Notes: generated from the sequence alone by a model not told the origin. DNA of 64,000 bases from Paralithodes platypus (GCA_032716605.1 CM064530.1:4208325-4272324); one strand, 5' to 3'. Counted from the stretch's first letter, positions 24,758 through 36,412 are shown. Numbers and translations: made by a program.

Positions 24758-26160
24758 CATTTAAATCTTTTTGGTGTACATCACCATTGAGCCGAGACCA
24801 GATAAACTTGTTCAGGCCCTTACGCTTAGCAACCCGCTCACTTTGGCCTGTTCAGACTGTTCCCCATACCAGCAGGTTTGCTTGTGTGTATGCGAGTAAT
24901 TTGACTGATTATACAGGCCATACTAACCTGTGAAAACCATTAAATCACACTCATACTTTCAAACTAGCATAAACAGTATTGAGTTTCGCTAGTAGAATAT
25001 AGTTAGTACGAGTGGCAGGCGGTTCGTGCACGCTTACGAGGCCTTTACAAACCATCAAACCACTCAAACTGACCAGCACAGTTTTAAGTTAAACAGGCCG
25101 AACTGATCATTTGTGCAGGCCTCTATGTTGACTGCTCTACGTCAGTCGATCCGATGAGTATTGTCGAGGAATCAAATTGGCATCTTCAGTCATTTACTCT
25201 AACGATCCACTTCTAACTATCGGATTGTAATTGGGCCTGAACTCGCACTAGGGTTTATGATAAGTTAGGACAATTAAGATTCTGCAATGTTAATATAATA
25301 TGTGAGTAATTATTGACTGTATGAATATAAACATCATAACAGAAGTACTTTAGTCATACAGTATATCCTTCATAGTTTTACCATTGATCTGAAGAAACTA
25401 TAAGTGAAACTATGTCAATCAAGTGCTCCTCATGATTTTGGCGTCTTAAAATTCTAAACAACGCGGAGTACATGCAAGTCGTCATAACAAACAAACAAAA
25501 GAAGACACTAAAACCCAATAATTATGGCTGGGGTAATTGAAGTTTCACACAAGATAAATACCAGAACACATAAGTCGTCACAACAGTATCAAAAGAAGAC
25601 ACTGACAAAAAATAAAATGAAAACAGAAACAAGTAATCAAACAAAATGTGCCTGTTATTACACTGCTGCAAAGAATTAGTACGGTAGTGAAATTGATGAT
25701 CTTAATATTTTCCGTTTTTACTAATATTGGTCGAGTGACATTTACCAACGTTGTATTACTTATTGTTTCCACTACAATACAACTCATTCACCAATAAATG
25801 CCCATCTGAATCTTCCTTACGTTAGGGAAAATATAATTAAACAAGACAACCAAATTTAACACAACAATTCAACACTGGTTTCAATTACATAAAAATTAAC
25901 CAGGACAATTTGAAATACCCATATCCAATTGTCAGGAAAAACACAATAACATACAGTATAAACAATTTAACACAACCTAATGTTATCCAATAAATGTTTT
26001 GTTCCTTAATGCAACAAGTGTACAAACAATAAAAAAACAAATGCCCATGTTCGGTTCTTCGTTGAGAAAACACAGAGATTTAGAAATATGGCACAACAAA
26101 GATTAACAACCTACTATTAACTCTTAGGTACAAATTAAACTGAGAATTAAAATACCGGTA
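24758..26160. other. No gene seen
   Basis: No motif-bearing frame on either strand. GCCTGTTCAG-like phrases recur loosely at 24810-25130 without a clear repeat unit. Confidence 0.4.
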
Positions 26161-26352
26161 CAGTTCTCCCTCACTATTCGATGCCACAATTTATGATATT
26201 ATTATTGTTCTTTAGGTGTCTATGTTTGGGTTTTGGCTGGTCCCAGAATGCATCCCCATTTACCCCATAAGTTTTAAGGTTTGCTATACAATTTTTCTAT
26301 TTACGATTGGATTTTCAGGAACGTAACCCTATCGTAAATCGAGGGAGACCTG
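26161..26352. mobile_element. TA MITE family K, copy 1
   Basis: Ends CAGTTCTCCCTCACTATTCG and ATCGAGGGAGACCTG are an inverted repeat flanked by TA. It is the reverse-oriented counterpart of 37712-37904. It lies about 660 bp past the ITM2 stop, possibly in its 3' UTR. Confidence 0.85.
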
Positions 26353-27010
26353 TACACAACAAGATGGTACAACAGACTTATAACCTATCTTATAGTCTTC
26401 GTCGTTCCTAATCTTCTGTTCATCTATTTTTCTCTAATGATCTTTGAAGAGACTTGCAATTCAATACTCGACTACGTTCATCTAGTCTCGTAAACTTTTT
26501 CTTTTTTAGCTTTAATTATGCTATCTTTCCTAAATTATAGAGCTTGAAAGAAAATGTCATTATCAATTCTACTCTATACAAGATGACAGCAAGACTTAAT
26601 TATTTAGTAATCTCATGAAATATATGGAGAAATTATTTTGGTCTTTAGTAATCTCATGAAATACACGGAGAAATTATTTTGTAAAGTTAATTCTCGCTCT
26701 TCTTTCTTCATGGACTACAGTATTCTTCTACAAACAATAAGCCTTCAAGACCCTATTCCATTCCAGAGTCATCTACTTAAATTGGACTTGGAACACAATC
26801 TTTAAACTAAGTACTTCTTTCTAAACATAATGCATTATGTTCCTCACCATACTCACAATTTAAGAGAGAAACTTCCATACCTAATCTTGTTTCTCTCTCT
26901 CCTCAAACTTCAAAACACCCACTCACAAATTTAAGAGAGAAACATCAATAATTAATCTCATTTTTCTCCTCCGACCAATTCATCATATCCTCTGCTTCAT
27001 CTGTTCCTCC

Positions 27011-27129
27011 TCACTGGTTTTCCTCCCCATCATCCAAAATGGTCAGGTGGATGATGTTCTTGCCGGCAAACTCAACAAAGTGGATGCCTTGGTCCTGCTC
27101 CGGGTTGTCTGTACTCCTCTTGCGCATCT
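27011..27129 (-). CDS. ITM2: ITM2-like protein, terminal exon (furin site and C-terminal peptide)
   Basis: The last coding exon (119 nt with the TGA stop at 27011-27013) encodes fragment residues 172-210. It reads EMRKRSTDNPEQDQGIHFVE and then FAGKNIIHLTILDDGEENQ. The acceptor is TTTTGCAG at 27130-27132. The RKR/S sequence at residues 174-177 sits where vertebrate ITM2 proteins carry their proprotein-convertase site, so cleavage after R176 would release a 34-residue peptide. Unlike the vertebrate ITM2B peptide as I recall it, this one has no cysteine and ends in an acidic tail. Function of the peptide is unknown. The 3' UTR extends into sequence with a MITE at 26161-26352. Confidence 0.9.
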
Positions 27130-27282
27130 CTGCAAAAGAGAACATTTAGGAAAATGTAAACAATATGCTTTACAATCACAACAAAGCAATAATATATTTT
27201 AATAGGCTTAGGGATATGTGAGCACATGTAAGCCTCGCTTACTCAAGGTGGTACTCTTGGTGGCGGAGATAAGAGAGATGAA

Positions 27283-27350
27283 TCCCCAACTGTAGCACAG
27301 TGGTTAAGACTCCAGTACCACCTCTACTGTAGGTAGGTTGAAACGTAATA
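27283..27350 (+). repeat. Weak tRNA-like SINE head
   Basis: ACTGTAGCACAGTGGTTAAGA resembles an A box and GGTTGAAACG a decayed B box, within the last ITM2 intron region. No cloverleaf. Confidence 0.3.
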
Positions 27351-27525
27351 TATAGTGGGGCCACTGTTAGGTACTATGCACTTATTTCCAACAACATGGT
27401 TATCACCCAGCTTTGTCAAACAATTACCAGGTTACAATGTGCTTGTCACTTTAGTGACTTTATACAGAGATGAACTGGTTTACAAGGTATCACTTTGTCT
27501 ACACACAACCCAAAAGATAACTGAC

Positions 27526-27672
27526 CGTGGATGGAGATGCGTCGCAGCTTGAAGGTTGGGAAGTTGTGACAGTACTTGGTGATGTAGACTCCAAGGGGGC
27601 CATAGTCCTCCACGGGGGGATACACAATGCGGGTGTTCTCTCTCACCACGCGGGTGTCAATGTTGTAGTAAC
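27526..27672 (-). CDS. ITM2: ITM2-like protein, exon d (BRICHOS domain, second half)
   Basis: This 147-nt exon encodes fragment residues 123-172 (both end codons are split). It begins YYNIDTRVVRENTRIVYPPV, continues EDYGPLGVYITKYCHNFPTF and ends KLRRISIHE. Cys157 in KYCHN lies 60 residues after Cys97, close to the spacing of the disulfide pair in vertebrate ITM2B. The L-G-x-x-I-x-x-x-C pattern and the following F-K-L-R-R block are typical of the family. The acceptor is TTTGTAG/GT at 27672-27673 and the donor is CACG/GTCAGT at 27524-27526. Phase 1 at both ends. The short 396-bp intron before the final exon contains a weak tRNA-like stretch. Confidence 0.93.
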
Positions 27673-28287
27673 CTACAAACACACAAACCAAAATATAACA
27701 TAATACAGTATTGATATACGACATAAAACGACTCGCTCGGTCACATGAGTCTAATATTGATACTTACGGTAGAGAAGATGATGGAATGCCTCTTTGTTGG
27801 TGGCTTCTCCTTTACTCATCTTTGAATTACCGGTACATAGATGGGTCAGTTGGGGGAGTGTTTCGCAGTCGGAGCACCAACTGGCCTTCTGAGGGTGATT
27901 TACCTATAATAGTGTTGGTGGTACAGGATGACCAATAGTTGGTGTTGTAGTCTACTTCGGTTGTATCCACCGGCTATCTCCTTTCTGCAGGTTCTCGTTT
28001 TGCAAATTGAAGGTTGTCCAACAATTACCATCATACCTAACCTAACCTAGGCTTCAGTGAGTGTAATAATCAAATGAAAAACAAAAAGCGGTACAGTACT
28101 ACTAATTATAAAACACCAGACCACTAAACTAAACTCATGCTGTATTTGGGGGTAAGAGGGGGAAAGCAGAAGTTGTAACCTACATAACACTATAGGTTGT
28201 CATTGCACTTATGTCACCTACTGTACTATTATCACAGTTACAGTCATCAGCCATCATAAGTATACACCTATTGGTATCTCTGAATCA

Positions 28288-28973
28288 TTAACTAATTCAG
28301 TACCGGTGATACCCTTTTTATTATATTTTTGCGACTATTAAACGATTGTATTGAGCTAAGGAAGGATGTCTACCAATTAAAAGGCTGCAGACCATAGATT
28401 AGATCCTACCTAATCTGCATAAAGTAATATACATGTAGCTGAAATAATAATGGAAGGACTGTGACGGTACTGTAAAGTAATATACATGTAGCTGAGATAA
28501 TAATGGAAGGACTGTGACGGTACGGTACTGTAAGGGTTACAGCCAAGTTTTGAATTATCTCGGATATAACAAAGGATTAAAAAGTAAAACTCCTGTACGG
28601 TAATCAAGGCACTTCATAATCCGGAAAATGTGATAACCCGGCATCTAACAAGGGACAATTTAATGTCTATAATAAGCCAACAATTTAATCCTTTGAGCTA
28701 CCACAGATCATCATCATCATCATCTCCGACGCCTTGCTTCCCCCTGGGAAACCCTCGCTAAAGGATGGCCATGACAGAAACGTCTCCAGGCTACTTTGTC
28801 ATGACATGCTTCCTTTGCCCATGCCACAATGCCCCTTCCACTATGTGGAAATTTTTCCTCAATATATTTTTCCACTTTCTCAACTCAGATCCTTCATAAT
28901 TTCAATAAAATCATCTAATAGTGTCCAGAATACTGTATGATGAAAATGACGTCACCGGTACTGAATAGGTTAG
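28288..28973. mobile_element. TTAA MITE family A, interrupted copy
   Basis: TTAACTAATTCAGTACCGGTG at the left and CACCGGTACTGAATAGGTTAG at the right. The interior is enlarged by a 52-bp duplication (ATACATGTAGCTGA at 28429 and 28486) and other inserted sequence with an ATC run. Confidence 0.7.
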
Positions 28974-29379
28974 CTACACAGTACAAACAAATATAGCAAA
29001 TATAATCTGTAAAGAATCTTGGAAGCTGAACATTTATAAAGCTCAAGATGATTCAGTTTTAATAGCGATGAGATAAAAGTTAAGTTTGTAACAGGACCAC
29101 AACACAAAAAGCAAAGCGAGGAAGGGTGCTTGACATGAGAGAGAGATAATATGAGTGAGAGTGACAGTGAGTGAGGAGAGGAGATAGAGAGGAGGGGAGA
29201 GGAAAGAGAGCATAAGAACAGACATACTGGTACACATATAATTTTACAAGAGAATAGAAAAATGGGTAAAAAAGAGAAGCAAAAGAAGGAACATAAAAGA
29301 AAAGGCTTAAAACATTCCCACCGAGTGACACTCAAAGAGAAAGTGCTAATAATGTCCTAGCATTGTTGCCCTCAAAGTA

Positions 29380-30574
29380 CAGTTGACCACATAAATTTGT
29401 ATCCCCTATGATTATATATATGGAAGTAAATATACACTTGGCCAACCCTAGCTATGGGGTATATGCCTTCGGACTCTGTCTCGAGTCGGCCACCCCCAGG
29501 GGGGGAAAAAAGGAAAAGTGGGGAGTGGGCCTGAGTAAATACAGCCCATCCTCCTATAACACGAGCTCCTACAACGCGATCCTCCTTCAACACGAGGGGG
29601 GGGGGGGGGGGCCCTAATTACCTAAACCTCTTATAACCCGAGCCGAAAACATATAATGCGAAATGGCCTTGCCGAGTGCTTCAAATCCGGCGCCTCCTCT
29701 TACTGCGCGACCCCTCCCCACCTACAACGCGACGGCAAGAGAGCTTCGGAGCTGGCCCAGCTGGGTTGACGGCAAGCTGAAACATCTCACTCAACTTACT
29801 GTTTCTTCATTCTAATTTAATTCGGTATATTTGTTTATCCAAACATGATCTTATAATTTACTTGCCTATTATTAGGAAGTAGAGTAATAAGAGCCCACAG
29901 TAACGAATATCCAATTGTTGATAATAAATTAATGTCGGACAGTACGTTTGGTTAGATTTTGTCCACGAAACAACAACAAACCCCAGCTGTGACTATGCTT
30001 GGCGGTGAATGTTATTCCGATGAAATGGAAGTGGTATAGCCTAGCCTATATATTTATTAAGCTAAAAATATACGGAAAAGTGGCAAAATTGGGGGGCCCA
30101 GTCCCATATAGAATTATCTCCATTTAAAGTGTTATTCCTACAACGCGAAATACCTACAACACGAGGCCCAGTGCCGCCCCTAAACTCGCGTTATAGGAGG
30201 ATGGACTGACATACATACAACTATAGTATGGTTGATTTACAAGAATAATTTGCTATTAATCATTTTAAAGTGGTCAGTCAGACCACTGATCTATATTGAC
30301 TTTCTACCCAGGAGTCTCGAGTTTGCACTTTTTATATATCACTAGCCCTGGTTGGTATTGTCTCCCTTGAGCAAGGGGATGGGTAATGAACTGTTGGCTG
30401 TTACAGCGCTAATGAATCTCGGAGCGGAGGCTAGACAGAAATGGCGCCTAATAAAAGATCCGAGATGATTATTAATTAACTACTCCACAAGAAATAAGAC
30501 TTGTAATTCAGTCATAATATTTTTCCTTCCATATATAAAATCCTGGAGTGTATACACATTCCTGTGGCCAACTG
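29380..30574. mobile_element. TA MITE family D, with a nested element
   Basis: Ends CAGTTGACCACATAAATTTG and GTGGCCAACTG form an inverted repeat of about 50 bp with TA flanks. A second element (29542-30208) is inserted inside. Confidence 0.75.
29542..30208. mobile_element. Tigger/mariner-like non-autonomous element
   Basis: Terminal repeats CAGCCCATCCTCCTATAACA and GTTATAGGAGGATGGACTG. It is rich in TACAACGCGA motifs and includes a 17-bp G run (29595-29611). No transposase frame. Confidence 0.8.
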
Positions 30575-30804
30575 TAGCTTATGGACAATCACACAGGTCC
30601 AGGCCTTGTGTCACCAGGAAGACCTACAGTATAGGCTGACCCAACCCTCCATTCTCTTACTCAACGGAAAGTGAGACACCTTACAGTGTTGGGAGAAAAA
30701 GAAATCTTCGTCCGAAGTTGGCCACTTTTTTTATTTGTCTTTCCTTCCTCTATTTATTACCGCTTTAAAATATAAATAATAATAACATCAATATACAGTA
30801 ATAA

Positions 30805-30870
30805 CACTTCTTGGACCACTGAGATTTGTACTCAAGACACTAACCACTACACCAGTAAGCTGCTAAAGAG
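30805..30870 (-). repeat. tRNA-like SINE head fragment
   Basis: The minus strand reads CTGGTGTAGTGGTTAGTG and then GAGTACAAATCTC, a decayed A/B box pair. It lies just downstream of ITM2 exon c in the intron. Confidence 0.35.
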
Positions 30871-30974
30871 AAAGAAGACAGAAAATAGTGAACAAGACAC
30901 CAAAGCCAGGAGACATGGCCAAGGACTGGAACACAGAGAGTGAGAGAGATAGTAATAACGAGACCCACCCTTAC

Positions 30975-31089
30975 CCATCCACATCTTCTTCACCAGATCG
31001 AACAGAGTGCGTGGAGGCAGGATGTAGGTGCGGTTCAGGGGCATCACGTAGCACCGCCCAGAGCTAAGGTCGATGATTCCGGTCTGGCC
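30975..31089 (-). CDS. ITM2: ITM2-like protein, exon c (BRICHOS domain, first half)
   Basis: This 115-nt exon encodes fragment residues 85-122 plus the first base of residue 123. It reads GQTGIIDLSSGRCYVMPLN and continues RTYILPPRTLFDLVKKMWMG. The signature G-x-C-Y-V-x-P-L-N followed by PPR-x-L-x-x-L is diagnostic of ITM2 BRICHOS domains, and Cys97 is the first of the two conserved domain cysteines. The acceptor is CTCCTCAG (30 bp of mixed pyrimidines upstream) and the donor is ATGG/GTAAGG at 30973-30975. The split glycine codon is completed by the next exon, giving G-Y-Y as in family members. In the cell the domain would sit in the secretory pathway lumen and chaperone the C-terminal peptide; that role is known for the family and inferred here. 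Confidence 0.93.
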
Positions 31090-31439
31090 CTGAGGAGATA
31101 ACAACATATATTTAGATCCTGCAGCTTGCTCACAAAGGATATCCTCTTATAGTCCTGGGCTTGGGATTAATTTATGCCACCATTTCATCACATTTACCAT
31201 TCCTATTTACCACCATAATACCGGCATTGAAATATCCATCGGGCTTGGATTAATCTACGCTACCCATTCCATTACATTTACCACCATAATACCGGCATCG
31301 TAATATCCATCAATCGTAATATCCATCATTGTCAACAAAATGTCATTGAGATAGGATGGTTAAACTTGCAGGCTGTCAAACCGGAGCAATATTGTTTGAT
31401 GATATGAATGAATATGAGAAGGAATACAAGAAAAGTAAC

Positions 31440-32108
31440 ATGAAATAGCAGTGTTTAGGCCATTTTATCTTAGGCCTCGTAAATGAGCTGGAGAATGTCA
31501 GCTCAGTTAAGTATTTGGGCAATGCATTAAAGTAAAGAAAGGAGTATGGACGAAAAAGTGCGGGAGAGGGTGCAACAGGGATGAGGGTTGTGGGAATGCT
31601 GAAAGCAGTAACAAGAAATAGGGTGGTCAGCATGGAAGTAAAGAAGTCCTTGCATGACAATGTGGTAATCCCGACATTGAATTACGGGAGCGAAGCATGG
31701 ACGTTGTTGGAGAGACACAAACCAAGAATGAGAGGAATGGAAATGAGTTACTTGAGAAGTGCGTGCGGAGTTACATGGAGGGATAGACAGACAAATGAAG
31801 AAGTACGAGAGCGGTGTGGTGTGGATGTAGATGGGCTGGAAAGTGTGAAAAGGAACATCTTGAGATAGTTCGGCCATGTGGAACGTATGGGAAGCGAGAG
31901 AATGACTGAGTGTACAAGTGTGAGGTGGAAGGACGGAGAGGGAGGTGTAGACCGAGAGAGAGGTGGAAGGATGGAGTTAAGAAGTATATGCGTGAAAGCG
32001 GTGCTGGATGGAAGGAGGGGCGTCGACTGACTGGGAACAGAGGTGCATGGGGGCGTTTCGTTCGTGGCCACCCCTTCGAGGATCACGGCATCCGGCAATA
32101 GATAGATA
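31440..32108 (+). pseudogene. LINE 3' region (RTE/craniofacial-development-2-like), GATA tail
   Basis: The plus strand reads ELENVSSVKYLGNALK, then MRVVGMLKAVTRNRVVSMEV, SEAWTLLERHKPRMRGMEMS and SYLRSACGVTWRDRQTNEEV, the C-terminal region following the RT domain of RTE-like LINEs. After a stop in place of the R-x-x-GHVERM junction it continues in other frames to about 32070. The 3' terminus is CACCCCTTCGAGGATCACGG and then a GATA-type tail. Related 3' ends lie at 481-597 and 47541-47592. Confidence 0.8.
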
Positions 32109-32192
32109 GCGATCACAGCACCGCAGTTATGATGGGTGTCAGGTGTTGGTGAATAATCAAGTAACACAAACATGTAGCCTTCACTCCACCTT

Positions 32193-32260
32193 TCACACAC
32201 ACACACACACACACACAAAACAGACAGACAGACAGACAGACAGACACACACACACCCACA
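32193..32260. repeat. (CA)n and (CAGA)n microsatellite, left part
   Basis: Compound repeat that continues after the LINE at 32943-33000, so the LINE appears to be inserted within it. Confidence 0.85.
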
Positions 32261-32261
32261 C

Positions 32262-32942
32262 ATGTTAGGAGAAAACACTATTAACCCATCAGAGAAAGAA
32301 AAGGACTTAGGGATAACTGTTAGGAGTGATCTTTCACCTGAGAATCATATTAATAAGATAGTGGGAGAAACATATGGACTGCTAAACAGAATAAAAATAG
32401 CCTTTAACTATATAAACGAGGAGATGCTGGAGAAAATAATAAAAACATTGGTGAGACCAAGACTGGAGTATGCGGCAGTGGTGTGGGCACCACATCTAAA
32501 AAAGCATATAAAGAAGCTGGAGAAGGTTCAGAGAGCTGCAACTAGGATGATACCAGAACTGAGAGAATTACCATATGAGGAGAGATTAAAGAAATTAGAT
32601 TTACCATCTCGAATGGATAGGAGGAAGAGAGGCGATATGATTATGATGTACAAATGTGTGAGAGGACTCGAAAAGGTGGACAAGAAGGGTTATATTGTGA
32701 AAGATAATGGTAGAACTAGGGGGCATAGATATAAGCTAATGAAAGGAGATGTGAGAAAGTATAGTTTCCCTTACAGAAGTATAAGTAAATGGAATCAGTT
32801 GGAAGAGGAAGTGGTGTGTGCCAAAAACATTCATATTTTTAAGGCAAAGTTAGATAATTGTAACTCAGGAAGCGGGACAATACGAGCCTAAAAAGCTCAA
32901 CTCCTGTATACTACAAATAGGTAAATACAAATAGGTAAATAC
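32262..32942 (+). pseudogene. CR1-like LINE C-terminal region, frame intact, decapod-type tail
   Basis: An uninterrupted 209-codon frame (32262-32891) shows EKDLGITVRSDLSPENHINK, RPRLEYAAVVWAPHLKKHIK, KVQRAATRMIPELRELPYEE and SKWNQLEEEVVCAKNIHIFK, the standard C-terminal domain of CR1/Jockey-type ORF2. The RT palm is absent through 5' truncation. The 3' end is CTCCTGTATACTACAAATAG followed by two AGGTAAATAC units, a tail I associate with crab LINEs. The intact frame suggests a young insertion. It lies in a microsatellite inside an ITM2 intron and is not a host gene. Confidence 0.85.
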
Positions 32943-33000
32943 ACACAGACAGACAGACAGACACACACACACACACACAGACACACACACAGACACACCA
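32943..33000. repeat. (CA)n and (CAGA)n microsatellite, right part
   Basis: Continuation of the compound repeat at 32193-32260. Confidence 0.85.
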
Positions 33001-33339
33001 GTCAACAACCAGGACACACTTCAATTACTGATAGGCTACTTACTAAATAACAAAACTATCTTTCTCTCTTTTCATCAGCACTATACCCTGTTCATCATAG
33101 GTAGGCCAAAAAGCCAAATGCCAACCTATCATAACTAAAAAAAATACCATAGTAATCAAGTTAATATTTCTAGCACCTGGGAATAGGTTTGGAGATTTAC
33201 GGCTCATTTGCTCTAGCCCTTTTCGAGTCATTGTACAAGATGTTAATGGGCCTAATTACAGTATAGTGAATATACTGTACAGTAGCTGTTTATTATTTGC
33301 CACACTCTGTCTCCTAAAAACACCTTTCCTTTCATAACA

Positions 33340-33800
33340 CAATATACCCTCTCTCTCTCTCTCTCTGCTTATATGACAACCAAAACACTCTTTAAAAATA
33401 ACGTCTCTTCTTTGTCTATTGTCCTCTACCATTCACTCTTTATCACTATGTATTGACAAATATCAATAACTCTCCTTCTCCTTTGTCTACTATCCATACA
33501 TCTCTCTCTCTCTCCCTTTTCTTTGCTATAATTTCCTTCCGCTTTCCCTCACTATCAGGTTTATCTACTAGAATTGAGTCCTGACCACCTCGCTGGGACC
33601 GTAAGGTCTGTGTGGCCAGTGTATCTATGTAAATTTCCCAATCTCTCTCTTTCACCTTTGACAAACAAACTCTTTCCATCAACAAATCCTCTCTTTCTTG
33701 TTTTTGTCTACAATCATGCAATTCTGTCTGTCTGTCTGTCTCTTTCGCTCTCTCTCACCTTTGACATACAAACTCTTTCTTTCCATCAACAAACCCTCTC
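33340..33800. repeat. TC-rich low-complexity stretch
   Basis: Repeated CTCTCTCT and CTGTCTGTCTG runs, with a loosely repeated CCTTTGACA-x-ACAAACTCTTTC phrase. Open frames here reflect the bias. Confidence 0.8.
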
Positions 33801-33949
33801 ATTCTCTTCTTTGCTTGCTATGCTCTTCCTTTTTAACACTAACACTTCAAACATGGGGATTATTATGGTATTTTGTTTATTATTGAGGATTTTGCTTGCT
33901 TTTGCCATTTTTGAGCAATGTGTTTTAGTCTGTCCCCTTAGCTAACAAA

Positions 33950-34285
33950 AATGCCTTCCCAGACTTACAACAAACTATAAAATGTCCACTTTGACTCCTT
34001 TCAAGCCAAATTTGTAAATTTTTCGATAGAAAAATGTCTCAGGCCCAAGGCCGATCCTTTCTAAGATATTTTGTGTTCTATTGTATCATCCCTGTTTTGG
34101 TTTGTTTATTTTGCAAGTTTTACATTATAATTACAGGCTTGCTAATGCTTGCCCAGAAAGAAACTGACACCTGAATGGGGTGAAGCATTGTATTATCGCC
34201 AAACTAATGGGGCAAAACATTTTAAAATCTCCACACTAATGGAGTAACACTGGGGAGCTCTAAAAATCCCCCCCCCTAGACCATA
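33950..34285. mobile_element. TTAA MITE family I copy interrupted by an H-family end
   Basis: Family I text (AAATTTTTCGATAGAAAAATG; CCAAACTAATGGGGCAAAAC) occurs on both sides of a roughly 57-bp H 3' end at 34076-34132 (TTTTGCAAGTTTTACATTAT). Confidence 0.6.
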
Positions 34286-34842
34286 TAGGGTTAACATCCT
34301 CTTCCCACTTCTCCCATGTGTTCCGTGGTTCATCAATATTTTTGGTCGGCTGTCCTTTTGACCTTTCCCCTCTTGTTCTTTCTGCTTCTGATAATTCACT
34401 CCATTTATCCTACTTTCTTTTTTCTCCTTTCGATAATTGACTATTTTACATACAAGAATGAATCGCCTCCATGATCCTCTGTCATTCATCAGCCTGCACG
34501 CCTCCTACCCACAACCACTTTCTTATAATATGGAGTCTAAAGGTTCATGGCATTTTATTGTGTAAACGAGACAGTATGTCACCTTGAGTGGCAATGTAGC
34601 CTATGTCATCTATATGAAGCAATTGTGGTGACCAATGGTAAAATTGCGACATCTGTTGCATGCCTTTCAGACATCATTGCACACCATGATGTGAATACCG
34701 GTACATAAGCTAGAGCTTCCATTCCATTCCAAGCCTTTGAGTCCTGGTCTCGTAAAGGGCACAAAGTTTCACAGTTACCCCTGTCTCCTATTTCTCTCTT
34801 TATATACTGTATATGTAAACAACACACACACACAACCGAGCT

Positions 34843-34891
34843 ACTTACAGCCTTCAAGTCATGGATGAAGTCCCTCCTTGCCGTAACCAGT
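34843..34891 (-). pseudogene. Partial duplicate of ITM2 exon b 3' end
   Basis: About 50 bp here nearly match 35014-35067, covering the GTAAGT donor and the codons for GYGKEG-x-FIHDFK. A 2-bp deletion (GAAGTCCC against GAAGCGTCCC) breaks the frame and no acceptor is visible next to it. It is best read as a small local duplication in the intron. It retains a good-looking donor, so a cryptic splicing role cannot be excluded. Confidence 0.7.
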
Positions 34892-35019
34892 CACACACCA
34901 GACATACACATACAAATACTGTACATGTATACACACACAACTAAAGTGCTTGCACAATCTATCACACAGGAACTACACATAATTAAATACCAATCACCTA
35001 AAACCCTCCATCAACTTAC

Positions 35020-35166
35020 AGCCTTGAAGTCATGGATGAAGCGTCCCTCCTTGCCGTATCCAAAGTCAGGCACTCGGATATCCTCGTAGTTCTCATCTTC
35101 AAGGTCCAGCTCAAACTCTTGCCTGAGGAGCGGCTTGGGTGATCCCCACATGGTGTCCTTCATGTC
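35020..35166 (-). CDS. ITM2: ITM2-like protein, exon b (linker into BRICHOS domain)
   Basis: This 147-nt exon encodes 49 residues (fragment 36-84): DMKDTMWGSPKPLLRQ, then an acidic run around FELDLEDENYEDI, then VPDFGYGKEGRFIHDFKA. The acidic linker followed by a VP-x-F block and a V/I-H-D-F motif is the typical ITM2 arrangement just before the BRICHOS core. The acceptor is CCTTTAG at 35167-35168 and beyond, and the donor is GCT/GTAAGT at 35014-35020. It is in phase 0 on both sides. About 170 bp downstream in the following intron there is a partial, frameshifted copy of this exon's 3' end with its own donor (34843-34891). Confidence 0.9.
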
Positions 35167-35243
35167 CTAAAGGAACAACAGGAATTAGTGAGCAAGGAGA
35201 AGTTTATGATATACTGTATTATAATATTTTCCCAAACTGTTTG

Positions 35244-35689
35244 TTAACCCGTGGAGCCCCGGCTAGTTTTGTAATGTTTGTTCACCAGAACCCGGCCGGT
35301 TTTCAAAAAATGGTTTTATTCCAGAAACAATAGCGAATGGGTTAGGAATGAAGGAAAAACCACGAAAAACCGCTCAAAAAGCTTAAAGAATGGTCCTACA
35401 GAGCCCCCAAAAATGTATTTTACAAGAGTAAAAAATTGAAGGCAATTACCCCAAAAAACCAGGTTATTGCGCGCTCACGCGCACGCACGTGGACTTTGAG
35501 AGTTTTCAACCATCGGCACGGTTGCGTGGGATACGTACACAGTTCCCATACAAATCTGAGCCCTCTTGAGTGGCTACACCTGAGGTTACGGTCGGTGCAA
35601 TTAGGGTGACGCGCCAGACGCGTCTCTGGGGCTGTGCGTTACATACATCGCCGACGCGTCAGACGCGTCGCTGGGGCTGTACGGGTTAA
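35244..35689. mobile_element. TTAA-flanked (piggyBac-like) element B, complete
   Basis: TTAACCCGTGGAGCCCC at the left and GGGGCTGTACGGGTTAA at the right are a 17-bp inverted repeat with two mismatches. The interior contains GACGCGTC palindromes and GCGCGCTCACGCGCACGC, unusually CpG-rich for this window. It starts only 78 bp upstream of ITM2 exon b. Confidence 0.88.
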
Positions 35690-36288
35690 ACTAAACAAGT
35701 ATATTTTATGGATCACTCAATCTGTAATAATAAAATATATGTATGTCTGTATGTATATACAGTACATACATGTATGTATATATGTACTAGTGTGAATATA
35801 TAATGTAACATCATTGAATAATAGCAAATAGTCAACAGTCCACTACAGAAAGACATGAGGTGGTATCAAAATCTTGTGACTCCTCTGCTGTGTGTGTTTC
35901 AGCTGGAGCCTTTGTCTAATGAATAAAAGCATATAAAAGTTGTATAATGGTTTCAAGAGACTGGAACCATACTACTTCTGGATTATTCAGTCTTTAAAAG
36001 TGTACTGTATAATATGTACTTTAGTAGTGCCTATATACTGTAGGATCTCAAAAAGAGAAAACCATATTTGTTTTTTATAAAGACTTACCTGGAGTTACTG
36101 TGGCTAGAATAAAACAGGCGTCATATGAAAGGGCTATGGGAAGAACAATGTGAGTAGAATATACAGTAAGTATATTCAAGTAGATAATTATACGGTATAC
36201 CCAAATAATGAGAGAGTGAGAGTAAGAGTGTAAGAGAGAGAGAGAGAGAGGAAGATAAGACAGCCAGCAGTGCCGTCACACAGACCAC

Positions 36289-36412
36289 AACACACCACCA
36301 CCACTATCACCAAGGAAACACACCACCACCACTATCACCAAGGAAACACACCACCACCACTATTACCAAGGAAACACACCACCACCACTATTACCAAGGA
36401 AACACACCACCA
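36289..36412. repeat. 31-bp minisatellite, 4 copies
   Basis: Units of ACCACCACCACTATCACC followed by AAGGAAACACACC. The histidine/threonine-rich open frame across it is a repeat artefact. Confidence 0.95.
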
